44,514 nucleotides of DNA from an uncultured Austwickia sp. (GTDB taxonomy: Bacteria; Actinomycetota; Actinomycetes; Actinomycetales; Dermatophilaceae): the NCBI GenBank assembly GCA_934678955.1, contig CAKUSI010000002.1, forward strand, positions 1 through 44,514, in the 5' to 3' direction. Below are positions 1 to 8,260 of the stretch, in pieces (within the stretch, counting starts at the first letter, position 1; each line of letters begins with the position of its first letter). The position numbers and the translations under genes are program-made. The notes under the pieces are model-generated. The model was not told the DNA's origin. It saw nothing but the letters and a program-made list of their open reading frames with translations, and made no database searches.

Positions 1-60
1 AGGACGTCCTCCAGGGCGGTGAGCGTCTCGCTGTCCAGGTCGTTGGTGGGCTCACCGAGC
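1..60 (-). pseudogene. ABC-F ATPase, C-terminal fragment (continues off the left edge)
   Basis: Read on the minus strand, positions 59 to 1 encode LGEPTNDLDSETLTALEDVL, the region just after Walker B in the second nucleotide-binding domain of an ABC-F protein. The reading frame is lost at about position 60. The usual LDEPTND has become LGEPTND, so the aspartate before the catalytic glutamate is changed. The preceding part of such a domain (P-loop to LFLDEP) lies at the opposite end of the window on the same strand, so this piece is probably the downstream half of one gene split by the island. The rest lies outside the window. Confidence 0.7.
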
Positions 61-70
61 ACTCCGATAG
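60..70 (+). repeat. Possible left boundary repeat of the island
   Basis: CACTCCGATAG sits exactly where ABC-F coding is lost. Its inverted partner CACTCCGACAG lies at 44062-44072 on the minus strand, at the matching break in the other ABC-F fragment. The match is 10 of 11 bases. No recombinase gene belonging to such ends was recognised, so this may be chance. Confidence 0.3.
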
Positions 71-244
71 ACATACAGGAAGCGCACCTACTGCTATGGA
101 AACCACTGCTCTCATCGCGCCGCTCCTATCCGACAGACTGGTGTGAGACGCCCAGGCTGAGCGGAACTTGACTGGGGCGGGGACGGGAGAAGTAGGTCCA
201 TGACCACCATCGCAGCAGTGGTCGGCTCGGAGGAGACGACGACC

Positions 245-652
245 ATGACCAGCCCGACGGCATCGACTCCGGCGGCGGATGGGCCGCGGGCGGGGCGTGC
301 GAGGCGGCGCACGTTCACCACCGAGTAGAAGCGTCGGATCGTCGCCGAGTACGAGGCTGCCCCGATCGGGACGAAGGGGGCGGTACTGCGCCGGGAACGG
401 CTGTACGACTCCCACCTGCAGGAGTGGCGGGCCGCGATCACCGCCGGCACGTTGGATGACCCGCCGAAGCGGGGCCGGCCCGCCAAGACCGCCGAGGAGG
501 CCCGGATCGGCGAGTTGGAGCGGCAGATCGCCCGGCTCGAGGCCGAGGCGGCGCGGAAGGACGAGGTCATCGCCGATCGTGATGCCGCACTCGAGGTCTT
601 GGGAAAAGGTGTCGCGTTCTTGGAGGCGCTCTCGTCGCGGAGCGCGCGATGA
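245..652 (+). pseudogene. IS3-family transposase OrfA, amber-interrupted
   Basis: OrfA supplies the DNA-binding helix-turn-helix for an IS3 transposase. The frame opens with ATG at 245, behind a GGAGGA-like ribosome site. It reads through a basic N-terminus (FTTE-stop-KRRIVAEYEA) and ends in a Leu/Glu/Arg-rich coiled coil (ELERQIARLEAEAARKDEVI) typical of the OrfA C-terminus. An in-frame TAG at 326-328 replaces a residue that is usually tyrosine in this family. The stop at 650-652 overlaps the ATG of orfB (649), where IS3 elements normally make a frameshifted OrfAB fusion. Confidence 0.8.
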
Positions 653-1536
653 CCCGCAGCACCTGGCGGGCCTGGCAGGCCGTCACCGTCGACGAACTCA
701 CCCCGCACACCGGCCTCGGCACCGCCTGCGAGTTGGTCGGCCGGTCGCGGGCCACCCACCACCGGCAAGCCCACCCGAAATCCAAGGTGTTCGGGCCTTA
801 CCCGAAACCGAAGCATCCAGCGGAGCTGTCTGCCGAGGAACGCGAGCGGATCCTGGCGGTGTTGAACAGCAAGCAACGACTACGCGAACTCGTCGGTGGC
901 CCAAGTGTGGGCCTGCGAGCTCGACGAGGGCCGCTACTGGAGCTCACAACGCACGATGTACCGGATCCTGGCCGCGGCAGGCCAGGGCGGGGAACGCCGC
1001 CGACAGGCCACCCACCCGCCCCGGGCGATCCCTGAACTGGTCGCCGAAGCCCCCAATGTCGTCTGGTCCTGGGATACGTATGTGCGTACCTGGGCCGGGT
1101 TCGTCTATGTGGCGTTCATCCTCGATGTCTACTCCAGGCGTATCGTTTCCTGGCATGCCTGCACATCCAAACAGACCGATTCGGTCATGACGCCCCTGAA
1201 GATGGCATTTTGGCAGCGCGAACGCGAAGGTCACCCGGTGACCTCGGGCCGGTTGCTACATCATAGCGACGCCGGAAGTCAGTATACTTCTCTCCGGTTG
1301 ACCAGGCATCTAGACTTGGAGAAGATCTCCGCTTCGCTCGGATCGGTGGGCGACGCCTACGACAATGCGCTCATGGAATCCGGTGACGGCCTGTACAAGA
1401 CCGAATGCATCCGCACGGACGTGTTCCATCGAGGCCCGTACATGACAATCTCGGACGCGGAATACGCGACCGCCGGGTGGGTCGAATGGTGCAATAATCG
1501 GTGATTGCATTCAGCAATCGGTCGCCTCACGCCAAT

Positions 1537-2444
1537 GAGGCTTATTCAGCCGGCTTGTAGGTGAAAGTGGAGTCCGATGACTGCGCTGATGGTGTCCCTG
1601 AATGTTTTGAGGGGTCGGCGGTAGTCGTAGGTGAAGATCTTCCAAGCCTTGATGTGGGCGACTCCTCGTTCGACGATCCAGCGTATTTTGTGAATGGCGG
1701 TGTTCGTCGCCTTCTCGGTTTCGGTGAGGTCCCGGGAGGTGGGCTTCCGGGTGGGGGTGTGGATTCCGGCGCCGATATAGCCTTTGTCGCCGATCCACTG
1801 CGAAAGGTCAAGTCCTTCGAGCAGCTGGGATTCGGCGAGGGCGTGCATGTCGTGGCGTGACCCGTCAACGGGGTCGCTGACCCACGCCAGGGTTCCGTTC
1901 AACGTGACCGCGATCTGGATGTTGTAGCCGGTCGTCTTGTGCTTCCCGGAGTAAAGCTCGCGGTGATCGCGCCATGACCAGCAGGGCAGCAGGGTTCCTT
2001 CGATCACCTAGACGGCGTCGGCGGACAGGTCTTCTGGCAGCGGGCAGCACTGTGACAGGAGCGTCTTCAGCGTGGTGGTGACGGCGTCGATGACTCGGCT
2101 GATCGTGGGTTGGGAGGTCCCGAACGTCTCGGCCAGGTCTTCCTGGGTTCGATTGCTTCGCCAGTAGGTGGCGGTGATCTGGATCGCCCGGAACATTTTG
2201 ATCGACGGAGGACAGGTCGGGATCGGCCCGTTGTGAAAGTCATGAATGCGCGCCGCGAGCTCGGTGATCTGCGCGGTCGTCATCCCGGTGGTATGATACA
2301 TGTCGGCGGCTTTCTTCTTGAGTCTTGAGTCTGGTAACCCAATTCTCTCGAGAAAGCCGTCCTTTACGTTCACGACACGCCGAAGAGCTGCGCCTTGGTA
2401 ATTCCCGGTTCAGTTAAGAGCACTCAGCTCGCTGAATAAGCCTC
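1537..2444 (-). mobile_element. IS5-family insertion sequence, copy 1 (908 bp)
   Basis: The ends are perfect 14-bp inverted repeats: GAGGCTTATTCAGC at 1537 and its complement ending at 2444. The element is flanked by a 3-bp target duplication AAT (1534-1536 and 2445-2447) and sits inside the IS3 orfB. A nearly identical second copy, itself interrupted, lies at 37967-41883. Only a few base differences were seen between the copies, so the duplication is recent. Confidence 0.93.
1546..2373 (-). pseudogene. IS5-family transposase (DDE_Tnp_4 type), amber codon
   Basis: The frame starts at GTG 2373 with an N-terminal helix-turn-helix half (TQEDLAETFGTSQPTISRVI) and continues to a DDE_Tnp_4-type catalytic half. 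A TAG at 2008-2010 interrupts it just before the first catalytic motif; the frame is otherwise continuous. Catalytic landmarks are V-I-E-G-T-L-L-P (normally IDGT), GDKGYIG (second Asp) and VERGVAHIK (Glu). Copy 1 therefore also has the first catalytic Asp changed to Glu, while copy 2 still has Asp. Both copies share the CTAG that creates the amber codon, so the nonsense mutation predates the duplication. Movement must have relied on another source of transposase, or on readthrough. Confidence 0.88.
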
Positions 2445-2534
2445 AATGCAGGTCGAGCAGGCCTACGACGCTGCCCTCACCCTCGAGGAGCAGCCGGTGT
2501 AGCAGCGGCAGAGAACCCGTGCCGGTTCACATCA

Positions 2535-2878
2535 CCAGCGACTTCGCCACAGGCCCAGACATGATCGAAGTCTAACCAACCAGAAGCGCTTTAACGACTC
2601 ACCACACCAGAACGAGGAACCACAACAAGAATGGTCAGTTGCACCGTTCGTAGGACAGTCCCCGATCTGCTTGATCGTCACCCCCTCCTCGCGCTGGCAG
2701 GCGACCCGACCAACTCGTCACAGAATTCCTTCAGATACAGTTCCCCGCACCGCTGGGGACGGCCCCCCACCAACGATTCACTCACATATCCCATTCAACC
2801 TGACGCCCCCGACCGTTCCTACAATGAGCGTGGAGATTGAGCCAGACCTGTGCGGCTCCCGCAGTGACCAGCGGGGCC
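2535..2878. other. No recognisable gene
   Basis: This stretch between the IS3 end and the stop of the TspO-like gene has short open frames on both strands, but none resembles a known family. It is lower in GC than its surroundings and looks like decayed or junction DNA. No clear terminator was seen. Confidence 0.5.
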
Positions 2879-3688
2879 TCAGCGGGCCGTCGCCGAGGGG
2901 ACCGAGCGCCACGGCACAGCGGTCCGTCCCGGGCGGAGCCACATTAGGGCGAACGCAGCGAAGACCACCGCGGCGGCCGCGGCGGCCACCGCACCGACCA
3001 CCAGGGAGGCCGGTACCTCGGCCAGGCGGCCCGCGGCGATCCAGCCAAGCCCCCACGCCATGGCCGCTGCGACGCCGACGGGCGCCCGCAGGACCCGGGC
3101 GAACACCACCCCTAGCGCCGCAGCCACCACGAGCACCACGACCGCGGCGACCTGGTTGCCAGTGGATCCCAGGTCGATTCCCTGCGCCACCGCGGCGGCC
3201 GTCACGTTCGCGCACGTCGCCACCGCGACCCAGCCGAGGTAGAGGCCGAAGGTCACGTCGAGCGCGATGCGCTCCACTGGGGCCGAAGCAGCCCGTCCCG
3301 CCAGCCGCTTCATCACCTGCCCAAGGACCACGGCGAGCAGGGCGATGTCGAGCACGCTCAGCCACAGCCAGCCCGCCTGCGTGATGCCCAGCCAGGCGCC
3401 GTTCAGCACCATGGACGCCGCGGGGAGCCACGCCAGCCCGCGCGCCCGCTCGGAGGCGCCGCCGGCCGGCGTCCACAACCAGACGACGTAGGCCACCAGG
3501 AGCAGGTAGATCACCGACCAGATGGAGAAGGCCGGCGTGGCGGGGGCCAGCAGGGTCGCATCGGCGGACAGCGCGCCGCCCGCCGTCCGCTCGACCGGGT
3601 TGCCCAGCAGCCCGACGCCCCACAGCGTGCCCAGGCCCATGAGGAGGAGCGCCGCGGTGTCGAGGAGTCGCCTCATCAGGATGGTCAT
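2879..3688 (-). CDS. TspO/MBR-like tryptophan-rich integral membrane protein
   Basis: A 269-residue polytopic membrane protein. It has an N-terminal hydrophobic segment, a conserved-looking FSIWSVIYLLLVAYVVWLW segment (about residues 55-75), and a run of further helices ending in an Ala/Val-rich segment. Trp and Asn/Trp motifs (LNGAWLG, QAGWLWLS) place it near the TspO/MBR Trp-rich sensory proteins. Those bind tetrapyrroles and often lie beside bacterial carotenoid genes; it is longer than the classical 160-residue TspO. ATG at 3688 is chosen because it overlaps the upstream epimerase stop by 4 bp (ATGA). It is the last gene of the light-linked operon headed by the photolyase. Function in pigment or porphyrin sensing is inferred only. 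Confidence 0.7.
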   Translation of the reverse strand: MTILMRRLLDTAALLLMGLGTLWGVGLLGNPVERTAGGALSADATLLAPATPAFSIWSVIYLLLVAYVVWLWTPAGGASERARGLAWLPAASMVLNGAWLGITQAGWLWLSVLDIALLAVVLGQVMKRLAGRAASAPVERIALDVTFGLYLGWVAVATCANVTAAAVAQGIDLGSTGNQVAAVVVLVVAAALGVVFARVLRAPVGVAAAMAWGLGWIAAGRLAEVPASLVVGAVAAAAAAVVFAAFALMWLRPGRTAVPWRSVPSATAR

Positions 3689-4731
3689 GCGTTCGCCTTT
3701 CTTTCGCTTCTCAGGAGGAGGATGTGCCGTGGACGGGCCCTCGCGAGGGCGACGAGCCCGGCCACGGTGGCGCAGGCAGCCAGCGCGCCCACCACAGCGG
3801 CGGACGCCCGCCCCCACTGCTGCGGGTCGGCACCGGCGAGCGCACGCCGGACGGCCACGTCGTAGCCGAGCAGCCCACCGGCCGGGTCGCCGAGCAGGTC
3901 GGCGGCGTCCGTTTCACGGCGGACGGCCTCGTGGATGAGGCTCCCGACCAGGGGTTTCGCGATCGAGGCGGGCACGGGCGTAATCAGGCCGACCCAGTGC
4001 GACGCGAGCCACGGCGTGAGCACCGGCACCGTCGCGACCCGGCGGGGCCGCAGCCCGGCGATCTGTGCGTAACGCCGCATCATGTCGGCGTAGGTGAGCA
4101 CCTCGTCCATGCCGATGTCGATGGTGCGGTTGACGTCGGGCGGCAGGTCGGCCGCACGGACGAGGTAGTGCACCACGTCGGCCAGGGCGATCGGCTGGAT
4201 GCGGTTGGTCAGCCACCGCGGCCCGACCATGACGGGCAGCCGTTCGGTGAGGTGGCGCAGCATCGCGAACGACGCCGATCCCTCCCCCAGCACGACACCC
4301 GCCTGCAGAACAGCGGTGGGCACGCCGGACCCCAGCAGGATCTCGCCCACCTCGACGCGGGAGGCCAGGTGTGGGGAGAGGTGGCCCTCAGGGTGGAGGC
4401 CGCTGAGGTACACGATGCGCTCCGTTCCCGCCTTCCGGGCCGCGTCGGCGAACCCCGTGGCCAGCGCCCGGTCACGCGTGACGAAGTCGCCCTCGTCGTC
4501 CATGGAGTGCAGGAGGTAGTAGGCCACGTCGGCCCCCCGCAGGGCCCGGTCCAGGACGGCTGCGTCGGCGGCGTCCCCGTGGGTCACCTGGACGTGGTCG
4601 CGCCAGGCGGGGTCCAGCGAGTCCGGGTGACGTGTCAGCACGCGCACCTCCCAGCCCTCGTCGAGCAGGGCGGGCACCAGGGATACGCCGATGGTGCCGG
4701 TGGCGCCGGTGACGAGTGCTGTTCTGGCCAT
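3685..4731 (-). CDS. NAD(P)-dependent epimerase/NmrA-like SDR protein
   Basis: A 348-residue extended/atypical short-chain dehydrogenase. The N-terminus MARTALVTGATGTIG carries the Rossmann GxxGxxG loop, and later segments (VAYYLLHSMDD, RIVYLSGLHPEG) match the NAD(P)H-binding atypical SDR group. The usual YxxxK catalytic pair is not evident, as is common in that group. A hydrophobic C-terminal stretch (about residues 320-340) may anchor it in the membrane. The start at 4731 lies 2 bp after the stop of the CPBP gene, with the ribosome site (GGGAGG) inside that gene; the end overlaps the TspO-like gene. A paralogue of equal length lies at 36347-37393. The substrate is unknown. Confidence 0.75.
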   Translation of the reverse strand: MARTALVTGATGTIGVSLVPALLDEGWEVRVLTRHPDSLDPAWRDHVQVTHGDAADAAVLDRALRGADVAYYLLHSMDDEGDFVTRDRALATGFADAARKAGTERIVYLSGLHPEGHLSPHLASRVEVGEILLGSGVPTAVLQAGVVLGEGSASFAMLRHLTERLPVMVGPRWLTNRIQPIALADVVHYLVRAADLPPDVNRTIDIGMDEVLTYADMMRRYAQIAGLRPRRVATVPVLTPWLASHWVGLITPVPASIAKPLVGSLIHEAVRRETDAADLLGDPAGGLLGYDVAVRRALAGADPQQWGRASAAVVGALAACATVAGLVALARARPRHILLLRSERKANA

Positions 4732-4733
4732 GG

Positions 4734-5486
4734 TCAACCTCCCAGGGTGAGGACGGGGCCGAGCAGGAAGAGCATCCCGAGCGACCAGGTGAGGTGGGCG
4801 GCGATGGGTCCGGCCACGCCGCCGGTGACGCGGCGCTGCGCCGCGGTGAGCAGGCCCAGGCATGCCGCCGCGAACGTCAGCAGCGGCACGCCCGAGAACA
4901 ACGTGGACGCCGTGTAGAGGGCTGTGGAGCCCAGCAGGTCCCACCGCGGCCCGACCGCGGCGTAGACGGCGCCGCGGAAGAGCAGCTCCTCGGCGACGCC
5001 GTTGACCACGGTGATCGCCGCTACGACCCACACCGAGCCCACCCGCGCATGGTCCAGCAGCTCGTCGACCGGAGCCCGCAGGACCGGGATCCGCGCGATG
5101 ACGAACGCGCCCGCGAGGAACACCGCCAACAGCATCGCGCCCAGGATCAACCCCTGGAGGACGCCGCGGCTCGCAGCTCCCGATCGGGTCCGTCCGCGGC
5201 CCAGCCGCAGCGGTCCGGACGCCAGCGCACCCGCCGCCCACAGCCCGGCGACGCCTGCGGCGGCTCCGTAGAACAGGGGGTCGCCCGGACGGATGGCCAG
5301 CGTCCAGCCCAGGGCGAGCGCACCCACCAGCACGGTGAGGGCGACCACGACGCGGCGGCGCACCTGCTGCGCGCGGGTCTCGGGCAGCGGCGACCCCACC
5401 GGGCTGAGCAGGGACGCCCGGAAGAAGGCCCGCAGCTCGCCCAACGGGCCGCGGCGGCCCACCGGCGCATCCGTCAGGTCAGGCAC
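4734..5486 (-). CDS. CPBP-family intramembrane metalloprotease
   Basis: A 250-residue protein with about six to eight hydrophobic segments. It carries the CPBP/ABI (Rce1-like) motif E166-E167-x3-R171 (EELLFRG) and a later His in AAHLTWS, the residues that bind zinc and catalyse cleavage in this family. Bacterial members act on membrane substrates or serve in bacteriocin self-immunity; in carotenoid neighbourhoods their role is unknown. The start at 5486 overlaps the photolyase stop by 8 bp, so translation is probably coupled. It is the second gene of the four-gene operon. Confidence 0.8.
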   Translation of the reverse strand: MPDLTDAPVGRRGPLGELRAFFRASLLSPVGSPLPETRAQQVRRRVVVALTVLVGALALGWTLAIRPGDPLFYGAAAGVAGLWAAGALASGPLRLGRGRTRSGAASRGVLQGLILGAMLLAVFLAGAFVIARIPVLRAPVDELLDHARVGSVWVVAAITVVNGVAEELLFRGAVYAAVGPRWDLLGSTALYTASTLFSGVPLLTFAAACLGLLTAAQRRVTGGVAGPIAAHLTWSLGMLFLLGPVLTLGG

Positions 5487-6864
5487 GCGACCCCACCGCC
5501 CCCCGCACCTCGGCGTAACGTGCCAAGGCCTCGCGTCGCTCGACGCCGTGGTCGACGATGCGCTCGGGGTAGCCGTGCGCGTACCCGTCGGCCACCGCCC
5601 AGGGCTCGTGGGCGTCGGCGCCGGGCACGTGGGCCAACTCGGGGATCCACCGTCGGACGTAGTCGCCGTTTGGATCGAAGCGCTGCGCCTGCAGGACGGG
5701 GTTGAAGACCCGGAAGTAGGGTGCCGCGTCCGTCCCGGTGCCAGCGGTCCACTGCCAGCCGTGGGTGTTCGAGGCGAGGTCGCCGTCGACGAGGTGGTCC
5801 AGGAACCATTTCGCGCCGACCGGCCACCACACGTGCAGGTCCTTCGTCAGGAAGCTGGCCGTCACCATGCGCACCCGATTATGCATCCAGCCGGTCGCCA
5901 GCAGTTGACCCATACCGGCGTCCACGAGCGGGAAGCCGGTGCGGCCCTGTTGCCACGCCTCCACCAGGTCCGGCTCCTCCTCGTACCGCAAACCGGCGAG
6001 CGCGGGACGCAGGTCGGCCTCGAGGCTCTCCGGGTGGTGGTGCAGCACGTCGGCGTAAAACTCCCGCCAGGCCAGCTCGGTGGTGAAGCGCTCGGCGTCC
6101 GGCCCCCCGTACGCCTGGAGGTCGGCCAGCAGGGTGCGCGGGTGCAGGACGCCGAACTTCAGGTACGGCGAGAGCTGGGAGGTGCCGTCCAGGTCGGGAC
6201 GGTCCCGGTGGGTCGCGTATCCCACCAGCCCGTCCTCGAGGAAGGCGCGCCATCGCGCCACCGCCGCCTCCTGCCCCGCCGGGGGCAGGTCGGGGACGCC
6301 CGGAGCGTCCAGTGCCGCCTCCAGGCGGGCCCACGTCTCGTCTGCCGGGGCGGCCGGCGCGAGGACCAGGCCCTCCGGCTCCGCGGCCGGGGCGCGCCAG
6401 GCGTGCTCGCGCCACACCTTGGCGAAGGGAGTGAACACCTCGAACGGCTTGCCCTCCCTGGTGCGGACGCGCCCGGGCGTGACCGCGGACGGGCTGCCCG
6501 TTTCGACCCACGCCACGCCGCGCTCGACGAGTGCTTCCCGGACGCAGGCGTCCCGGGCGGCCCCCGCAGGCTCTGTCTCGGTGGAGACGTGGACGGACGC
6601 CGCCCCTCGGGCCGATACGAAAGCCGGCAACACCTGGGCCGGCTCGCCGTGGAGCAGGGTCAGGTGCCCGAACCAGGTCTCCCGAAGCGCGAGCAGGGTT
6701 GCCGCCAGCCATGCTCGTCGGGCAGCCCCTGCAGTATCGAAGAACGCTGGGTTGAGGACGAAGCAGACCGTGACGCCACCGCCCGCCGCGCGCTCGTGCG
6801 CCGCCGCGAGGGCGGGGAGGTCCGCTCGGCGCAGGTCGCGCCGGAGCCAGACGATCGCGCTCAT
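5479..6864 (-). CDS. phr: Deoxyribodipyrimidine (CPD) photolyase, cluster 1
   Basis: A 461-residue class I photolyase that uses blue light, FADH- and an antenna chromophore to split cyclobutane pyrimidine dimers. The N-terminal antenna domain begins MSAIVWLRRDLRRADLPAL. The FAD domain carries family landmarks: TSQLSPYLKFGVLHPR, ELAWREFYADVL, GWMHNRVRM and the W/D-rich stretch NTHGWQWTAGTGTDAAPYFR. Length and motifs are complete. The ATG at 6864 lies about 7 bp after a -10 element, so the mRNA is probably leaderless. The promoter spacer contains a LitR-type operator, so light induction is likely. It is the first gene of the operon with the CPBP protease, epimerase and TspO-like genes. A second photolyase lies at 23760-25076. 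Confidence 0.92.
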   Translation of the reverse strand: MSAIVWLRRDLRRADLPALAAAHERAAGGGVTVCFVLNPAFFDTAGAARRAWLAATLLALRETWFGHLTLLHGEPAQVLPAFVSARGAASVHVSTETEPAGAARDACVREALVERGVAWVETGSPSAVTPGRVRTREGKPFEVFTPFAKVWREHAWRAPAAEPEGLVLAPAAPADETWARLEAALDAPGVPDLPPAGQEAAVARWRAFLEDGLVGYATHRDRPDLDGTSQLSPYLKFGVLHPRTLLADLQAYGGPDAERFTTELAWREFYADVLHHHPESLEADLRPALAGLRYEEEPDLVEAWQQGRTGFPLVDAGMGQLLATGWMHNRVRMVTASFLTKDLHVWWPVGAKWFLDHLVDGDLASNTHGWQWTAGTGTDAAPYFRVFNPVLQAQRFDPNGDYVRRWIPELAHVPGADAHEPWAVADGYAHGYPERIVDHGVERREALARYAEVRGAVGSRA

Positions 6865-6870
6865 GAAGCC

Positions 6871-6899
6871 AGCCTAGGGATTGAACAAACATTGCACAA
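6871..6899 (-). promoter_or_regulatory. Predicted promoter of the photolyase operon
   Basis: On the minus strand TTGTGC (6899-6894) and TAGGCT (6876-6871) are 17 bp apart, a good sigma-70-type pair. The expected start point falls on or beside the ATG at 6864. On the plus strand TTGCAC (6892-6897) and TACGGT (6917-6922), 19 bp apart, could serve the divergent P450. Confidence 0.55.
6881..6894 (-). promoter_or_regulatory. LitR/CarH-type operator at the phr/P450 divergent promoter
   Basis: The minus strand reads CAATGTTTGTTCAA. This matches sites at 13277-13290 (CAATGTTGGTACAA) and 13339-13352 (CAATGTTTGTATAA) beside litR. It fills the spacer of the photolyase promoter, so a bound repressor would block polymerase. 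Assignment to LitR rests on motif sharing and proximity. Confidence 0.6.
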
Positions 6900-6951
6900 G
6901 TGACGGACGCGCGCGCTACGGTGGTGCCCGATCGACGGCAGAGGAGCCTCC

Positions 6952-7919
6952 GTGACCACGCCTGCACCCACCCCCGCTCGTCGCGAGCCGGCGAGCGCGA
7001 GGTGCCCCGCGTGGCCCAGGAGGGGAGCCTGTGGCGGATCCGGTCCCTCCCGGTCGCCCGGCAGGTGCTACGGGCCCGCCGCGAGACCACGCAGGCCGGC
7101 TTCACGGCCGAGTGGATCCCCAAGGGCCGGCTGCGGCACCACCCGATCCTGATCTCCGATTGTTCGACCTCGCCGCGCCTGGGCCGGACGCCGCGGCAGT
7201 GGGCCGTGGCCGCGGCCAACGGGCTGGTCCCCCTCATCCGGTTCCACCTGGCCGACGTACGCCCCGCGATCCGGACGCGGCGCCGGCGTGCGGCGAACGA
7301 CATCATCAGCCACCTGCTCGCCGAGGGCTACACCGACGCCGACATCTTCGTCGAGTGCCTCACCTACGGCACCGCGGGCATGGTGACAACCCGCGAGTTC
7401 ATCACGATGGCAGCCTGGGACCTGCTCGACAACGGGGCCCTGCGCGACCGCTACCGGGCGGCCGAACGCCCCGAACGACTGGCGATCCTGAACGAGGTCC
7501 TGCGCCTGGAGCCGATGGTGGGCCACCTGTACCGACGGACGACGGCTCCCTTCACCCTGACGGAGGAGAACCAGAGCTGGGCCGTCGCCGCCGGGGACCT
7601 GCTCGACGTCGGCGTCCGGCAGGCCAACGCCGACCCGGACGCCGTGGGCGCCGACGCGCTGAGCCTGTGCCCCGGGCGCCGCCTGCCCCCCGGCGTCAAC
7701 GAGGCCGGGCTGAGTTTCGGGGACGGTGCGCACCGGTGCCCCGGGCAGCCGCTCGCCGTCCTGGAGGCCGACGTGCTGCTCAGCCGCCTGTTGGCCCGCG
7801 ATCCCGCCCTGGTCGGCAAGCCAACGCTGGGCTGGGACGACCTCATCGCCGGCTACTCACTGCGGGGCCTCCGCGTCCGGCTCGGCGCACCCGCCACCAC
7901 GCCGAGGAGACATCCCTGA
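6952..7919 (+). pseudogene. Cytochrome P450, decayed
   Basis: The heme-binding loop FGDGAHRCPGQPLA is intact and follows a K-helix-like segment (NEVLRLEPMVGHLYRR). An I-helix-like YGTAGMVTTREF is present. The N-terminus beginning at GTG 6952 (MTTPAPTPARREP) must shift frame at about 7000 to reach VAQEGSLWRIRSLP. Another shift or internal deletion occurs after HHPILISD (about 7155-7200). Only about 320 codons remain, against about 400 in the family. The gene is co-directional with crtYc, whose ATG overlaps its TGA. In Brevibacterium-type pathways a P450 hydroxylates isorenieratene, so this may be a lost ring hydroxylase; that role is inference. Confidence 0.72.
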
Positions 7920-8260
7920 TGGACGACCGCTACCAGTACCTGGCGCTGATGGCCGCCTGCGTGCTGCTCACGCTGCCCCTGGAGTTCCTGCTGCGCGCGC
8001 GGGTGTGCCGGCGGCCGGTGCGCCTGGCCCTGGCGATGCTGCCGACCTTCGTCATCTTCGTGGCCTGGGACATCCTGGGGATCGTGCGCGACCACTGGTC
8101 CTACAGCCCGCGCTTCACCACGGGCATAATGCTGGGCCCCATGCCCCTGCAGGAGCTCGTGTTCTTCCTCGTGATCCCCGTGTGCGGGCTGCTGACCCAC
8201 GAGGCCGTCGGCACCGTGCTTCGGCGCGGCCGCGGTCGGGAGGATGACGCGCATGCCTGA
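7919..8260 (+). CDS. crtYc: Lycopene beta-cyclase subunit CrtYc, cluster 1
   Basis: A 113-residue, three-helix subunit of the heterodimeric actinobacterial lycopene cyclase, which closes the beta-ionone rings of lycopene together with CrtYd. Landmarks are PLEFLLRARV, WDILGIVRDHWSY and PLQELVFFLVIPVCGLLTHEAVG. These align closely with the cluster-2 copy at 20354-20728. The ATG (7919) overlaps the P450 stop (TGATG) and follows GAGGAG. It is the only pigment-biosynthesis gene of cluster 1 without a visible lesion. Its partner crtYd is frameshifted, so the cyclase is probably inactive unless it pairs with the cluster-2 CrtYd. Confidence 0.9.
   Translation: MDDRYQYLALMAACVLLTLPLEFLLRARVCRRPVRLALAMLPTFVIFVAWDILGIVRDHWSYSPRFTTGIMLGPMPLQELVFFLVIPVCGLLTHEAVGTVLRRGRGREDDAHA

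Larger units (their letters stand above)
649..2502 (+). pseudogene. IS3-family transposase OrfB (DDE integrase), multiply broken
   Basis: OrfB is the rve-type integrase core. It starts at 649 in one frame (MTRSTWRAWQAV...) and shifts frame at about 870-890. It then continues through WSWDTYVRTW (first Asp region), HHSDAGSQY (second Asp) and NALMESGDGLYKTE (catalytic Glu). A TGA at 1502-1504 falls after WCNNR. The IS5-family element is inserted at 1537. Beyond it the frame resumes and ends at TAG 2500-2502, giving a natural IS3 C-terminus (LHSAIGRLTP, then EQAYDAAL). There are thus three independent lesions: a frameshift, a nonsense codon and an insertion. Confidence 0.85.
139..2534 (+). mobile_element. 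IS3-family element, interrupted by an IS5-family element
   Basis: An orfA/orfB pair of IS3 layout is flanked by imperfect inverted ends: TGGTGTGAGACG at 139 and, on the minus strand ending at 2534, TGATGTGAACCGG. Removing the IS5 element (1537-2444) and one AAT copy rejoins the end of orfB. No clear target duplication flanks the outer ends, so they are approximate. The element cannot be autonomous: both orfs carry nonsense codons and orfB also has a frameshift and the IS5 insertion. Confidence 0.75.

Noticed and set aside
279..1190. Long Arg/Pro/Gly-rich open frames on the opposite or alternate frame across the window
   Set aside because: They overlap recognisable genes, have the amino-acid bias of shadow frames in high-GC DNA and no family features.
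6900..6951. Upstream extension of the P450 frame from 6900 as the true start
   Set aside because: The extension has no P450 similarity and covers the predicted divergent promoter. The GTG at 6952 gives a plausible N-terminus, followed by a frameshift.
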